A stretch of DNA of 64,000 nt from JAVVHH01 sp965199665 (GTDB taxonomy: Bacteria; Pseudomonadota; Alphaproteobacteria; Acetobacterales; Acetobacteraceae), in assembly GCA_965199665.1 (NCBI GenBank), contig OZ241208.1, positions 3,286,001 through 3,350,000 on the forward strand. Reading direction: 5' to 3'. The position numbers were made by a program, and so were the translations under genes. This document shows, piece by piece, positions 24,313-33,393 of this stretch; the stretch's first letter is position 1, and the number at the start of each line of letters is the position of its first letter. The notes under the pieces were generated by a model. It had not been told where the DNA came from and made no database searches. It was given only the letters and a program-made list of their open reading frames with translations.

Positions 24313-25719
24313 ATGACCGAACAATCCCCCTCGCTCACGGCCCATGTGGCCGACTTTGCTGCTGCGACCAAGGTGACCGACCTGCCACCTGCGTTAGTGG
24401 AACTCGGCCGTAAATCCATTCTCGACGGGCTCGGTCTCGCGCTCGCCGGCGCAGTCGCGGAGAGCGGTCACATCGTCAACGGCTACTTGGCCGATCTCGG
24501 GTTCGCGCGCGGCGACAGCTCCGTGCTGGGGACCAAGATGCGGCTGCCAGCGCGCTTCTCCGCGTTTGCCAACGGCATCGCGATCCATGCCCACGACTAC
24601 GACGACACGCAGTTGGCCGTCGCCAAGGATCGAGTTTACGGCCTGCTAATGCACCCGACCGCGCCTGTGCTGCCAGCGGTTCTGGCAGTCGCCGAGCGCG
24701 CCGGCAGCAGCGGTGCGGCATTCACCGCGGCCTTCCATGTCGGGATCGAGGTCTGCTGCAAGATCGCCGAAGCGGCCGCGCCCAAACACTACCAGGACGG
24801 TTTTCACACCACTGGGACCTGCGGCACGTTCGGAGCCGCCGCCGGCCTCGTCAACCTACTTGCCCTCGACCCGGCGCGCGGGGCCATGGTCCTGGGCATG
24901 GCCGGCAGCCAGTCGGCTGGGCTCCGCGAGAACTTTGGCACCATGACCAAGCCCTTCCACCCTGGCCGATCGGCGGAAAGTGCGGTGGTCGCGGCGGACC
25001 TCGTCACGCGCGGCTTCTCCGCCACCAAAACCATTCTGGAAGCGCCGCGCGGCTTCTATCGCGCTGCCGCCGGCGGCTACGACGATGCCGCGATCCGGGG
25101 CAAGTTGGGTGCGCCATGGACGTTCATGGACCCGGGGATCTCGATCAAACCCTACCCGTCCGGCTCGCTGACGCATCCCGGGATGTCGTTGCTGGCCCGC
25201 CTGATCGGCGACAACGACATCCGCGCCGACCAGGTCGCCGCGATCCGCGTCGGGACCAACCGCCATATGCCGACCACGTTGCTGCACCACCAGCCGACCA
25301 CCGAGTTGCAGGCGAAATTCAGCATGCAGTTTTCGATGGCGATCTTGCTGCTACGCCGACGCGCCGGGCTGGAGGATTATACCGACGAGACGGTAGCCCG
25401 GCCCGATGTGCGCGCGATGATGGAAAAAGTGGATTTCCACGTCGATCCGGAAGCCGATGCGGCAGGTTTCGACAAGATGACGACGAAGATCGCGATCCAT
25501 CTGCACGATGGCCGGGTGATCGCCGGCAGCGCCGATTTCGGCAAGGGCAGTCCCGCCATGCCGATGAGTTGGGGCGACGTCCAGGACAAGTTCGCCGAAT
25601 GCGCGTCGTTCGGCGGCCTCGGCGCGGGCGCGATCCGTGACGTGATCGCCCTCGTCGAGAACCTGCCCGACCTGCCGGATATCGCCGCACTAATGGCGGC
25701 GCTCCGGCCCGCAGCCTGA
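24313..25719 (+). CDS. MmgE/PrpD-family protein
   Basis: 468 residues from ATG 24313. A TTG seven codons earlier is less likely because it overlaps the regulator's end. Family markers: SILDGLGLALAGAV, GIAIHAHDYDDTQLA, GFHTTGTCGTFGAAAGLVNL and KPYPSGSLTHPGMSL. It is a distant paralogue of the protein at 17118. Members dehydrate or isomerise small di- and tricarboxylates; the exact reaction is unknown. It lies 17 bases after the GntR gene and converges on the secreted hydrolase, with stops touching. Confidence 0.9.
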   Translation: MTEQSPSLTAHVADFAAATKVTDLPPALVELGRKSILDGLGLALAGAVAESGHIVNGYLADLGFARGDSSVLGTKMRLPARFSAFANGIAIHAHDYDDTQLAVAKDRVYGLLMHPTAPVLPAVLAVAERAGSSGAAFTAAFHVGIEVCCKIAEAAAPKHYQDGFHTTGTCGTFGAAAGLVNLLALDPARGAMVLGMAGSQSAGLRENFGTMTKPFHPGRSAESAVVAADLVTRGFSATKTILEAPRGFYRAAAGGYDDAAIRGKLGAPWTFMDPGISIKPYPSGSLTHPGMSLLARLIGDNDIRADQVAAIRVGTNRHMPTTLLHHQPTTELQAKFSMQFSMAILLLRRRAGLEDYTDETVARPDVRAMMEKVDFHVDPEADAAGFDKMTTKIAIHLHDGRVIAGSADFGKGSPAMPMSWGDVQDKFAECASFGGLGAGAIRDVIALVENLPDLPDIAALMAALRPAA

Positions 25720-27633
25720 TCAGCGGCCGGTAGGTGCGTCCTGTTTCAGCAGTAAGCGCTCGGCCATCAGCGTAGCCGCTCCCTGGTCCAGAGCGCGCTG
25801 GTAGCCAGCGTCATCGCCGTAGCGTTCGGCGATCGAGCGGCGCGGATCGCCGTTCGCGCGCCGCTCCGCTTCGGTCGCGGCAAACGGGAGTATCGTCCCC
25901 TGTAGCGGGTAGAGCGCAGTCTGGCCGAAGCCCGGCGCGCGCGGGTTCCACCCAGTGTAGGTGGCGCGCGGCACCAACACGGAGAGCTGGTGGATGCCGG
26001 CAATGGCGATCCCATCGCTGTCCAACCGCGGCACGAACACCGGATATCGTCCGATCTCGCGCGGCGGCAGCACCGACTGGTCGGAGAACGCTGCCGGCGT
26101 ATGGATCCCGGTATAGGACAGCCCTGGGATCGACTGCGGTAACGCCTCCGAGGCGGGAACGAGCGTACCTTGCGAACGCATCGGCACCCGTGTCGACGGC
26201 GGCAACCGGCCCTCGCCGATCCATTGCTCCATATCGACGAACAATGCCCGCATGGTCGGACCGTTATGGAGCGGATTGGTCGGCGAGGCCGCCGCGGCGA
26301 TCCGGCGCGAGGAACCGCCCGGCGTCTCGAAATGCGTGGTCCCGGTCAGCATGTAGGCGCGCACGTTGGCCGGCAGGTCGATCGGGAAACCGTGCGTGTC
26401 GGTCACCAGCAGCGACGCCCGTGACGCCCACCATTCGTGCTCGCTATCGGTCTGCATCACCAACGGACAGCTATTGGAGAGCTGGCAGCGCAGCAGCAGC
26501 CCGTCGCGGCGGCCGGAGAGCTGGTCGTCCAGCACTCCGTAGGTGAAGGGGAACTCGTCCGCCTGCCAGGCCGGGTCCTGTGGGTGGCGGGCGTTGCGGC
26601 CGGGCTGGCCGAATCGGACGTTGGTCGCCATGCGCCGGGCGCCGCCGACATGGGGCATCATGCCCTCGAACACGATCCGGCCGGCGGTGTCCTGATTGAA
26701 GCCGAGATACAGGTAATCGCGCACGAAGCGCCCGGATTGCGAGACGCCGAACAGGATCGCCCGATCCACCAGCGACTTGCCGTGCACAGCCAGGGGATTT
26801 GCCGTACCGGTCTCGCGGCGCAAGAACGCAGCGACGTCGCGGGTCATGGCATAGCCCATGCCGAGCACGGCCGGGTCACGGCCGGTGTAGGTAAGCTCGT
26901 AGAGTGCGCCGGCGTCGAAGCCGGTGGCGGGCCGCGTGATCTCGACATGCTGATCGTCGACCGCCCGGACCGACAGCCCGGCCGGGGTCTGGCGCGGGTC
27001 GGCCCACGCCGGGCGCACCGAGACGGCGAGGTCCGGCGTGGTGGCGAGTTTCCATTCTGGCGAGACCGTGACCGGATTGGTGGTGTTGTCGAACACGAAC
27101 TCCTCGCGGACTCGTCCAGTCACGCCGGCCAGCACCGGCGCCTGCATTGCCAACTGCCCGGGCGCCGACGGGATGTCGCCTTGCCACCCGACCCAGACCA
27201 AAGTGGTGCCGCGACCGTAGAGGAAGCCGTTGCCGGCATCGCTTGCCTGGTCGGCCCGCGTCGCGCCCGGCTGGGGCGAATCGTCGAACAACTCCGGCGC
27301 CAGTTTGCGGCCGCGGTTCGGCACGTCGAGCAGCATGGTGCCGCTGGCGGACGCCGGGTCCGCCGGAGTGAGGATGACGACGTCGGCGGTGGCCTCAACC
27401 TTGCCGTCCGCGGTGCGCGGCGCCGAGGCGAGATCGACGATGACGGCGTTGTGCGGGTCGGTGGGATCGAGGGCGATCGTGGCCCGGGCGGTGATCCGGC
27501 GGTAGGCGCCGGCACTGCCGAAGCTGCGGCCGGCAAAGGCGGGCATGTCCTCGGTCACATCGAAACGCGAGAGTTGGGCGGCCGCCGGCGAGGCAAACGC
27601 GATGAGTCCGAGCGACAGGGCCATTCGGCGCAT
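25720..27633 (-). CDS. Secreted alpha/beta-hydrolase-domain protein
   Basis: 637 residues with a Sec signal (MRRMALSLGLIAFASPAAAQ). It belongs to the large alpha/beta hydrolase domain family (PF20091 type) of exported putative esterases: an N-terminal beta-rich half (FDVTEDMPAFAGRSFGSAGA, ATIALDPTDPHNAVIVDLAS) and a C-terminal hydrolase half with the nucleophile elbow FGVSQSGRFVRDYLY and GMMPHVGGARR. The catalytic His probably lies in the TGTTHFETPGG segment. It would release a small acid outside the cytoplasmic membrane for the cluster's transporters (inferred from proximity). Monocistronic on the minus strand. Confidence 0.85.
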   Translation of the reverse strand: MRRMALSLGLIAFASPAAAQLSRFDVTEDMPAFAGRSFGSAGAYRRITARATIALDPTDPHNAVIVDLASAPRTADGKVEATADVVILTPADPASASGTMLLDVPNRGRKLAPELFDDSPQPGATRADQASDAGNGFLYGRGTTLVWVGWQGDIPSAPGQLAMQAPVLAGVTGRVREEFVFDNTTNPVTVSPEWKLATTPDLAVSVRPAWADPRQTPAGLSVRAVDDQHVEITRPATGFDAGALYELTYTGRDPAVLGMGYAMTRDVAAFLRRETGTANPLAVHGKSLVDRAILFGVSQSGRFVRDYLYLGFNQDTAGRIVFEGMMPHVGGARRMATNVRFGQPGRNARHPQDPAWQADEFPFTYGVLDDQLSGRRDGLLLRCQLSNSCPLVMQTDSEHEWWASRASLLVTDTHGFPIDLPANVRAYMLTGTTHFETPGGSSRRIAAAASPTNPLHNGPTMRALFVDMEQWIGEGRLPPSTRVPMRSQGTLVPASEALPQSIPGLSYTGIHTPAAFSDQSVLPPREIGRYPVFVPRLDSDGIAIAGIHQLSVLVPRATYTGWNPRAPGFGQTALYPLQGTILPFAATEAERRANGDPRRSIAERYGDDAGYQRALDQGAATLMAERLLLKQDAPTGR

Positions 27634-28117
27634 CGTATTTCCTCCGGTTCGTTTCGGCGATAATGGAGCAGTTTCTGCCGCGCTACCAGGAACGATCGCT
27701 TATGGCTTCCTGGCCATTCGTGCGAACATCAAATCCGTTAGCTTTCAGTAGTTATTCGAAAAGCGCTTGATCTGCTTCGACCAGCGAGGACGATTGAGAC
27801 CGAGGCCGCGAGAGTCGGGTTTGTGTCGGGCCTCGCAATAGGCATCGGGCGGAATCCACTCCGATCAGTCTCTTAGTAGCGGACGTGGTTCTTGGCATCG
27901 GCGATGTCGAAACTTCAGGCCGTTCTTGATCAGCGGTAGCAATCCTGCTGCCGGTATGTTGCGGTTCAGACGGCAATCATGAACCCGTGAAAGAAAGAGT
28001 CTTTCGCTAGCAAACCTGAGTCAGACACGGAACTTGATCACTCACCCGCTTGACTGAGTCTTCTATCATGATTGTATGGCACACCCTGGCATGAGACCGG
28101 CGGCGGAGGACAACGAT
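27634..28117. other. Intergenic region, 484 bases, shared promoters
   Basis: No gene is supported here. It must hold the divergent promoters of the secreted hydrolase and of the long 28118 operon. A six-base inverted repeat lies at 27989-28005, and the heptamer CTGAGTC occurs twice in direct orientation (28016 and 28054). Confidence 0.5.
27989..28005. promoter_or_regulatory. Candidate operator GAAAGA-N5-TCTTTC
   Basis: A perfect six-base inverted repeat with a five-base spacer, about 115 bases before the first gene of the catabolic operon. It may be a regulator site or a small hairpin. There is no adjacent regulator gene, so the call rests on symmetry alone. Confidence 0.3.
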
Positions 28118-28978
28118 ATGACGGAAACGTCGCCCTCGTTCGAAACGGTCCTGTACGAGCAGCCGGAACCCGGCATCGCCCGTGTGGTGATGAATCGACC
28201 AGCGGCGCGCAACGCTCAGAATTTGCGGATGACCTACGATCTCGACGCCGCACTCGCCCATGCAGCGCAGGATGACAGCGTAAAGGTGGTGATCCTAGCG
28301 GGGGCCGACCCGCATTTCTCCGCCGGGCACGATCTGCGCGCGACGAACGAGCCGAGGCTCGGCCACGACCTGCCCGTGCTCGGTCATTGGGGCGGCTTCG
28401 ATGAGCCCGGTGCGCATGGGCGTTTCGCGCGCGAGCAGGAGATCTACCTGCAGGTCACGCGGCGGTGGCGGAACCTGGCCAAGCCCACCATCGCGGCCGT
28501 GCAAGGCCGCTGCATCGCCGGCGGATTGATGCTGGCCTGGTCGTGCGACATCATCGTGGCGAGCGACGACGCGCTGTTCTGCGATCCGGTGGTCGCCATG
28601 GGCGTGTGTGGCGTCGAGTGGTTCGTCCATCCTTGGGAATTGGGGCCGCGCAAGGCCAAGGAACTGCTGTTCACCGCCGACAACTGGACTGCCGGGGAAG
28701 CGCACCGGCTCGGCATGGTCAACGCTGTCGTACCGCGTCCCGAGTTGAGCGAGCACGTGATGGCGATGGCCCGCAAGATCGCCAGCAAGCCCGCATTCGC
28801 GCTCAAGATGACGAAGGAGGCGGTCAACCGCTCGGTCGACGCCATGGGCCAGCCGGTCGCGATCGACCAGGCCTTCGCGCTGCACCAGCTTTGTCATGCG
28901 CACAATCTGGCGCAATTCGGTTCCATCGTGGACCCGTCCGGCCTGGCGGACACGGTGAAGGGCCGGACGTCGCGCTGA
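28118..28978 (+). CDS. Crotonase-family protein, operon leader
   Basis: 286 residues from ATG 28118, eight bases after GGAGG. An earlier in-frame ATG at 28076 has no ribosome site. Crotonase landmarks: ARNAQNLRMTYDLD, FSAGHDLRATNEP (oxyanion loop) and GRCIAGGLMLAWSCDIIVAS, then CDPVVAMGVCGVEWFVHPWE. As in the 15540 protein, neither catalytic glutamate of enoyl-CoA hydratase is in place, so another crotonase reaction is likely. The long insert at residues 85-120 is common in this subgroup. Its stop overlaps the first acyl-CoA dehydrogenase start, beginning a run of coupled genes. Confidence 0.88.
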   Translation: MTETSPSFETVLYEQPEPGIARVVMNRPAARNAQNLRMTYDLDAALAHAAQDDSVKVVILAGADPHFSAGHDLRATNEPRLGHDLPVLGHWGGFDEPGAHGRFAREQEIYLQVTRRWRNLAKPTIAAVQGRCIAGGLMLAWSCDIIVASDDALFCDPVVAMGVCGVEWFVHPWELGPRKAKELLFTADNWTAGEAHRLGMVNAVVPRPELSEHVMAMARKIASKPAFALKMTKEAVNRSVDAMGQPVAIDQAFALHQLCHAHNLAQFGSIVDPSGLADTVKGRTSR

Positions 28979-30084
28979 TGGATCTGACGCCGACCGAGGA
29001 GCAGCGGCTGCTTCGGGAAAGTGTGGAGCGGTTCGCGGCTGGCCGGTATACCCCCGAGCTGCGGAGGCACTATGCCGCCGGGCCGCACGGATATAGCGCG
29101 GCGATGTGGGCGGAGATGGCCGGGCTGGGCTGGCTGGCGCTGGCAGTTCCTGAGACGCACGGCGGACTCGGCGCCGGCGCGGTCGAGATCGGCATCGTCA
29201 TGGAGGGCGCCGGGCGGGCACTGATGGCCGAGCCGTTGCTGCCTAGTACGGTCGCCACCTCGGTCATCGCCGCGCTCGCCGACCCAGCGCAAGCGGCGCG
29301 ATGGTTGCCGGCGATCGCGGAAGGCCGGCTGCTCGCCGTCCTGGCGCACTCGGAGCGCCACATGCGTCTCGATCGCGGCGCCATCCGCACCGAAGCGACG
29401 CGGGAGGGCACCGGCTGGCGGCTGCGCGGGGCAAAGGATGCCGTGATGGCGGGCGGCAGCGCCGGGCTGCTGCTGGTAAGCGCGCGGATCGGGGAGGAAA
29501 TGGGTGTGTTCGCGGTCGAAACGGGGGCGGAGACCCAGTGCTACCCCATCGTCGGGGGTGGCACCGCCTGCAATGTCTCGCTCGATGTGACGCTCGGGTC
29601 GGACGCGCTGCTCGGGGGCGGCGGCGATGCCGGGCCGGCGGTGGCGGCCGCGCTGGATACCGCATGCGCCGCGTTGGCGGCCGAGAGCGTCGGCTGCATG
29701 ACCGCGCTGCTCGAGGCCACGACAGCCTATACCAGGACCCGCACGCAATTCGGCCGTCCGCTGTCCAATAATCAAGTCCTGCGTCATCGTATGGTGGACA
29801 TGGCAATCGCTTGCGAGGAGGCGCGTGCGATCGCGCTACGGGCCGCTCTCCTGATGGACGGGCCGGGTCGGACCCGCGCCGCGTCGGCTGCCAAGGCGCG
29901 CACCAGCCGCGCCGCCCGCTTCGTCGCCGAACAGGCCGTGCAACTGCATGGCGGGATGGGCGTGACCGACGAGCTCGATGTCGGCGAGTATTTCAAGCGC
30001 CTGCTCGCGATCGACGCGCAATACGGCACCGGCGCCGAGCACCTGGCGCGCCACGCCCGCCTGAGGGAGCCATCATGGACCTGA
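28978..30084 (+). CDS. Acyl-CoA dehydrogenase (short-form partner subunit)
   Basis: 368 residues starting at ATG 28978, with the A of the start shared with the preceding TGA. The N-terminal helical domain begins DLTPTEEQRLLRESVERFAA. The middle beta domain is weakly conserved, and the C-terminal domain has YTRTRTQFGRPLSNNQVLRH and VQLHGGMGVTDELDVGEYFK, standard FAD-contact motifs. Paired acyl-CoA dehydrogenase genes of unequal type often form heteromeric enzymes that act on bulky acyl-CoAs such as steroid side chains; that is a family-level analogy only. It overlaps the next dehydrogenase by ten bases. Confidence 0.9.
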   Translation: MDLTPTEEQRLLRESVERFAAGRYTPELRRHYAAGPHGYSAAMWAEMAGLGWLALAVPETHGGLGAGAVEIGIVMEGAGRALMAEPLLPSTVATSVIAALADPAQAARWLPAIAEGRLLAVLAHSERHMRLDRGAIRTEATREGTGWRLRGAKDAVMAGGSAGLLLVSARIGEEMGVFAVETGAETQCYPIVGGGTACNVSLDVTLGSDALLGGGGDAGPAVAAALDTACAALAAESVGCMTALLEATTAYTRTRTQFGRPLSNNQVLRHRMVDMAIACEEARAIALRAALLMDGPGRTRAASAAKARTSRAARFVAEQAVQLHGGMGVTDELDVGEYFKRLLAIDAQYGTGAEHLARHARLREPSWT

Positions 30085-31271
30085 CCTTCTCCGCCGAGGA
30101 ACGCGCTTTCCAGAACGAGGTGCGCGCCTTCCTGGACGAGCACCTGCCGCAGGACATCAGGCGTGCCCAACGACTGACCCCGGGCGTGTTCTGCGAGCCG
30201 GACGTCGCCGCGGCATGGCAGCGCGCGCTGCAATCCCGCGGCTGGGCGGCGCCGGGCTGGCCGGTGGAGCACGGCGGGCCCGGCTGGAGCCCGGCGCAGC
30301 GCTACATCTTCGAGTTGGAATGTGCCCGCGCCCACGCGCCCGCCGCCTCGCCGCTGGGGCTCAAGATGGTCGGGCCGGTGATCCTGGGCTTCGGCTCGGA
30401 AGCGCAGAAGGCGTTCTATCTGCCGCGCATCCTTTCGGGCGAGGACATCTGGTGCCAGGGCTATTCCGAGCCGGGCTCCGGGTCGGACCTGGCCTCGCTG
30501 CGAACCCGGGCGGTGCGCGATGGCGACGACTACGTCATCAACGGCACCAAGATCTGGACCACTTTCGCCCACCACGCCAACCGCATGTTCGCGCTGGTTC
30601 GCACCGACGAGACGCCGCGCAAGCAGGACGGTATCACCTTCGTGCTGATCGACATGGATACGCCGGGCATCACCGTCCGCCCGATCCTGACGATCGGCGG
30701 CGACCACGAGGTCAACCAGGTGTTCCTCGACGACGTCCGCATCCCGCAATCCAACCGCGTCGGTGAGGAGGGGCGCGGCTGGACCTACGGCAAGTTCTTG
30801 CTCGAGTTCGAACGCGGCGCCGGCTTTGCCGCGGCCAAGCTGCGGCAGGCGCTGGCGGACGCCACCGCGCTCGTCGGCCCCGACGGCAACGGCCCGTCGC
30901 TCGACGACCCGGCCATCGCGCAGCGTATCTCCGAGTTGGAAATCGATCTGGACGTGCTGGAGACCATGGAGCTGCAGATGCTTTCGGCGCTGCAATCCGG
31001 AGGCAGCCCAGGGGCCGGGTCGTCGATGCTGAAGCTGCGGGTGAGCGAGTCGCGGCAAGCCATAACCCGGCTCGCGCTGGACCTGATCGGGCGCGATGCG
31101 CTGGTGTGGGAGCCCCGGCGCCCGCTCTACAATCTGAACGAGCCGGCGGTGTTGCCGGATGACCGGGTCGCGGTGCTGCCCGCCTTCCTCGATGGCCGAG
31201 CCTGGACCATCTTCGGCGGTACGTCCGAGATCCAGCGCGACATCCTGGCGAAGGCGGTGCTCGGCCTGTGA
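30075..31271 (+). CDS. Acyl-CoA dehydrogenase
   Basis: 398 residues from ATG 30075 behind GAGGGAG. CQGYSEPGSGSDLASLRTRA and DYVINGTKIWTTFAHHAN are the FAD/substrate-binding core, and FGGTSEIQRDILAKAVLGL closes the protein as in functional dehydrogenases. It oxidises an acyl-CoA to the 2-enoyl-CoA, passing electrons to electron-transfer flavoprotein. It overlaps both neighbours, so it is probably made in fixed ratio with the 28978 protein, possibly as a mixed tetramer. Confidence 0.92.
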   Translation: MDLTFSAEERAFQNEVRAFLDEHLPQDIRRAQRLTPGVFCEPDVAAAWQRALQSRGWAAPGWPVEHGGPGWSPAQRYIFELECARAHAPAASPLGLKMVGPVILGFGSEAQKAFYLPRILSGEDIWCQGYSEPGSGSDLASLRTRAVRDGDDYVINGTKIWTTFAHHANRMFALVRTDETPRKQDGITFVLIDMDTPGITVRPILTIGGDHEVNQVFLDDVRIPQSNRVGEEGRGWTYGKFLLEFERGAGFAAAKLRQALADATALVGPDGNGPSLDDPAIAQRISELEIDLDVLETMELQMLSALQSGGSPGAGSSMLKLRVSESRQAITRLALDLIGRDALVWEPRRPLYNLNEPAVLPDDRVAVLPAFLDGRAWTIFGGTSEIQRDILAKAVLGL

Positions 31272-33373
31272 GGCCCCTCGGTCCGCTGCTCGACCCGACG
31301 TCCATCGTGGTCGTCGGCGCCAGCCCGGACCCGATGCGCACCGGCGGCATCCCGATCGACACGTTGCTGGCTGCCGGATTCCCGCGCGACCGACTATTGC
31401 TGGTCAACCCGAAATACACCGAGATCGCCGGATTGCCGTGTTATCCCGGCTGCGAGGCGCTGCCTTGGGCGCCGGAGTTGGCCGTCGTGGCGGTTCCTGC
31501 GGCGCATTGCCTCGCGGTGCTCGAGCAGGCGCATGACGCTGGCATCGTCGCGGCGGTGCTGTTCGCATCGGGTTTTGCCGAGGATGGGACGTCCAAGGGC
31601 GCCGCGTTGCAGGACGCGGTGGTGCGATTCGCGGACCGGACCGGGATGTTGGTGTCGGGCCCGAACTGTCTGGGACACGCCAACCTCAAGCAGAAGAGTT
31701 TCCCGACCTTCCTGCGCGCGTTCAAGCCGGCGCCACCGCCGGGGCCGATCGCCATGGTGGCGCAAAGCGGCAACATGCTGGCCGTGCTCGGCCGGGCCGG
31801 GCGCGAGCGGGGTTTGCGGTTCTCCTACATGGTCAACACGGGTAACGAAGCGTGCCTGGAGCTGTCGCATTTCCTGCAGCACTTCGCGGCCGATCCGGAG
31901 ACGCAGGCGGTGGTCGGCTATGTCGAGCAGGTGCGCGACGGCCCGGCGTTCATGGCCGCCGCCGCCGCGCTGCGCCAGGCCGGCAAGCCGCTGTTGCTGC
32001 TCAAGGCGGGTCGCTCGGCGAAGGGCGCGCAGGCGGCGGCATCGCATACCGCAGCGATGGCCGGCAGCGCGCAGGCCTACGAGGCCGCGTTCCGGCAACT
32101 CGGCGTGGCTGCGGTGGCGGACCCGACGCGGCTGATCGACCTGACCTATCTCTGGCGGCTCGGGCGCGTGCCGGCAGGCAACCGGGCGGCGATCGTGTCG
32201 CTATCTGGCGCCGCATGCGCGATCCTGGCCGACTTGTGCGCCGCCGACGGGATCGAGGTGCCGACTCTGGACGAGACGGCGCGTCGGGCGCTGCGGGCGC
32301 TGGTGCCGTCCTACGGCATGGTCGACAACCCGATCGATCTCACCGGCCAGATCACCAATGATCGCGCCTCCTTCGGCCACGTCATGGCGGCGGTGCTGGA
32401 CAGCCCGGCGGTCGACCTCGTGCTGCTCTATCTCGGCGGCTACTTGCTGGACTTGATGGCGCCGGCGCTGATCGAGGCCGCGGCGTCGCGCGGCAAGCCT
32501 GTCGTCGTGATCGACATGGGCGCCGCGACCGAGTCCACCCGCACCAGTCTCGACGCGGCCGGGCTGGCCTATTTCACCACGATCGCCGCCGCCGTTTCGG
32601 CCACCGGCGATTGGCTGCGCTGGGAGCTGAACCGGCAGGGCGATTGGGAACCGGCGCCGCCCGGGCCGGTCTCGCCGCCGACCTCCGACCATGCGCTGCT
32701 GACCGAGGCGGAAGCGAAACGGCTGCTTGCGGAGGCCGGGCTGCCGACTTCGCAAGAGGTGGCCTGCGCCACGGTGGAGGATGCGCTGGCGGCGGCGGCG
32801 CAGATCGGTTGGCCAGTGGCGGTAAAGGTGCTCAGCCCCGACATCGCGCACAAGACGGAGGCGGGTGGCGTCCGCCTCGACATCGCCGACGAAGACGCTC
32901 TGCGCGCCGCCTTCGCCGCCGTGACCGACGGTCCACGCCGGGCGATGCCGCAGGCGCGGATCGACGGCGCGCTGGTCCAGCGCATGGCCGATCCGGGCGT
33001 GCCGGTGCTGCTAGGCGTCACCTGGGACGACGTATTCGGCCCGATGCTGACGGCAGGGCTGGGCGGCGTGCTGACCGAGTTGCTGGGCGATGTGTCGCAC
33101 CGGCTTCTGCCGGTCGACGCGGCGTTGGCGCGCGCGATGCTGGGCGAGCTGCGCGGCCGTCGTCTGCTGGACGGCTTCCGGGGCGCCGCTCCAGCCGATG
33201 TGGATGCGTTGGTGGAGTTCATGACCGGGTTGTCGGCGCTGGCACTGCGCTGGGGACCGACGGTCGCGGAGATCGAGATCAATCCGGTCCTGGTCCATGC
33301 CAGTGGTGCGACTGCGGTCGATGCGCTTGTGCGCCTGGCACGAAACGAAGATAGTTGCCGTCAAACGACATAA
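31268..33373 (+). CDS. ADP-forming acyl-CoA synthetase (acetate-CoA ligase family)
   Basis: 701 residues from GTG 31268, overlapping the dehydrogenase stop. Order of domains: CoA-binding (SIVVVGASPDPMRTGGIPID, residues 10-110), succinyl-CoA-synthetase-like flavodoxin folds (GPNCLGHANLKQKSF near 130, AQSGNMLAVLGRAG near 165, VSLSGAACAILADL near 310), and a C-terminal ATP-grasp domain (GWPVAVKVLSPDIAHKTEAG near 520). Such single-chain enzymes make acyl-CoA from acid, CoA and ATP, giving ADP and phosphate reversibly. The same operon also holds an AMP-forming ligase at 38007, so two activation chemistries are available. Confidence 0.9.
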   Translation: MRPLGPLLDPTSIVVVGASPDPMRTGGIPIDTLLAAGFPRDRLLLVNPKYTEIAGLPCYPGCEALPWAPELAVVAVPAAHCLAVLEQAHDAGIVAAVLFASGFAEDGTSKGAALQDAVVRFADRTGMLVSGPNCLGHANLKQKSFPTFLRAFKPAPPPGPIAMVAQSGNMLAVLGRAGRERGLRFSYMVNTGNEACLELSHFLQHFAADPETQAVVGYVEQVRDGPAFMAAAAALRQAGKPLLLLKAGRSAKGAQAAASHTAAMAGSAQAYEAAFRQLGVAAVADPTRLIDLTYLWRLGRVPAGNRAAIVSLSGAACAILADLCAADGIEVPTLDETARRALRALVPSYGMVDNPIDLTGQITNDRASFGHVMAAVLDSPAVDLVLLYLGGYLLDLMAPALIEAAASRGKPVVVIDMGAATESTRTSLDAAGLAYFTTIAAAVSATGDWLRWELNRQGDWEPAPPGPVSPPTSDHALLTEAEAKRLLAEAGLPTSQEVACATVEDALAAAAQIGWPVAVKVLSPDIAHKTEAGGVRLDIADEDALRAAFAAVTDGPRRAMPQARIDGALVQRMADPGVPVLLGVTWDDVFGPMLTAGLGGVLTELLGDVSHRLLPVDAALARAMLGELRGRRLLDGFRGAAPADVDALVEFMTGLSALALRWGPTVAEIEINPVLVHASGATAVDALVRLARNEDSCRQTT

Positions 33374-33393
33374 AAATAATCGAAGGAAACACC

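Noticed and set aside
26437..27663. 408-codon plus-strand open frame
   Set aside because: Antisense to the secreted hydrolase, which has a signal peptide and catalytic motif; the plus frame has no recognisable features.
27752..27976. 75-codon minus-strand open frame in the intergenic region
   Set aside because: No ribosome site, no homology recognised, and it crosses the probable promoter region.
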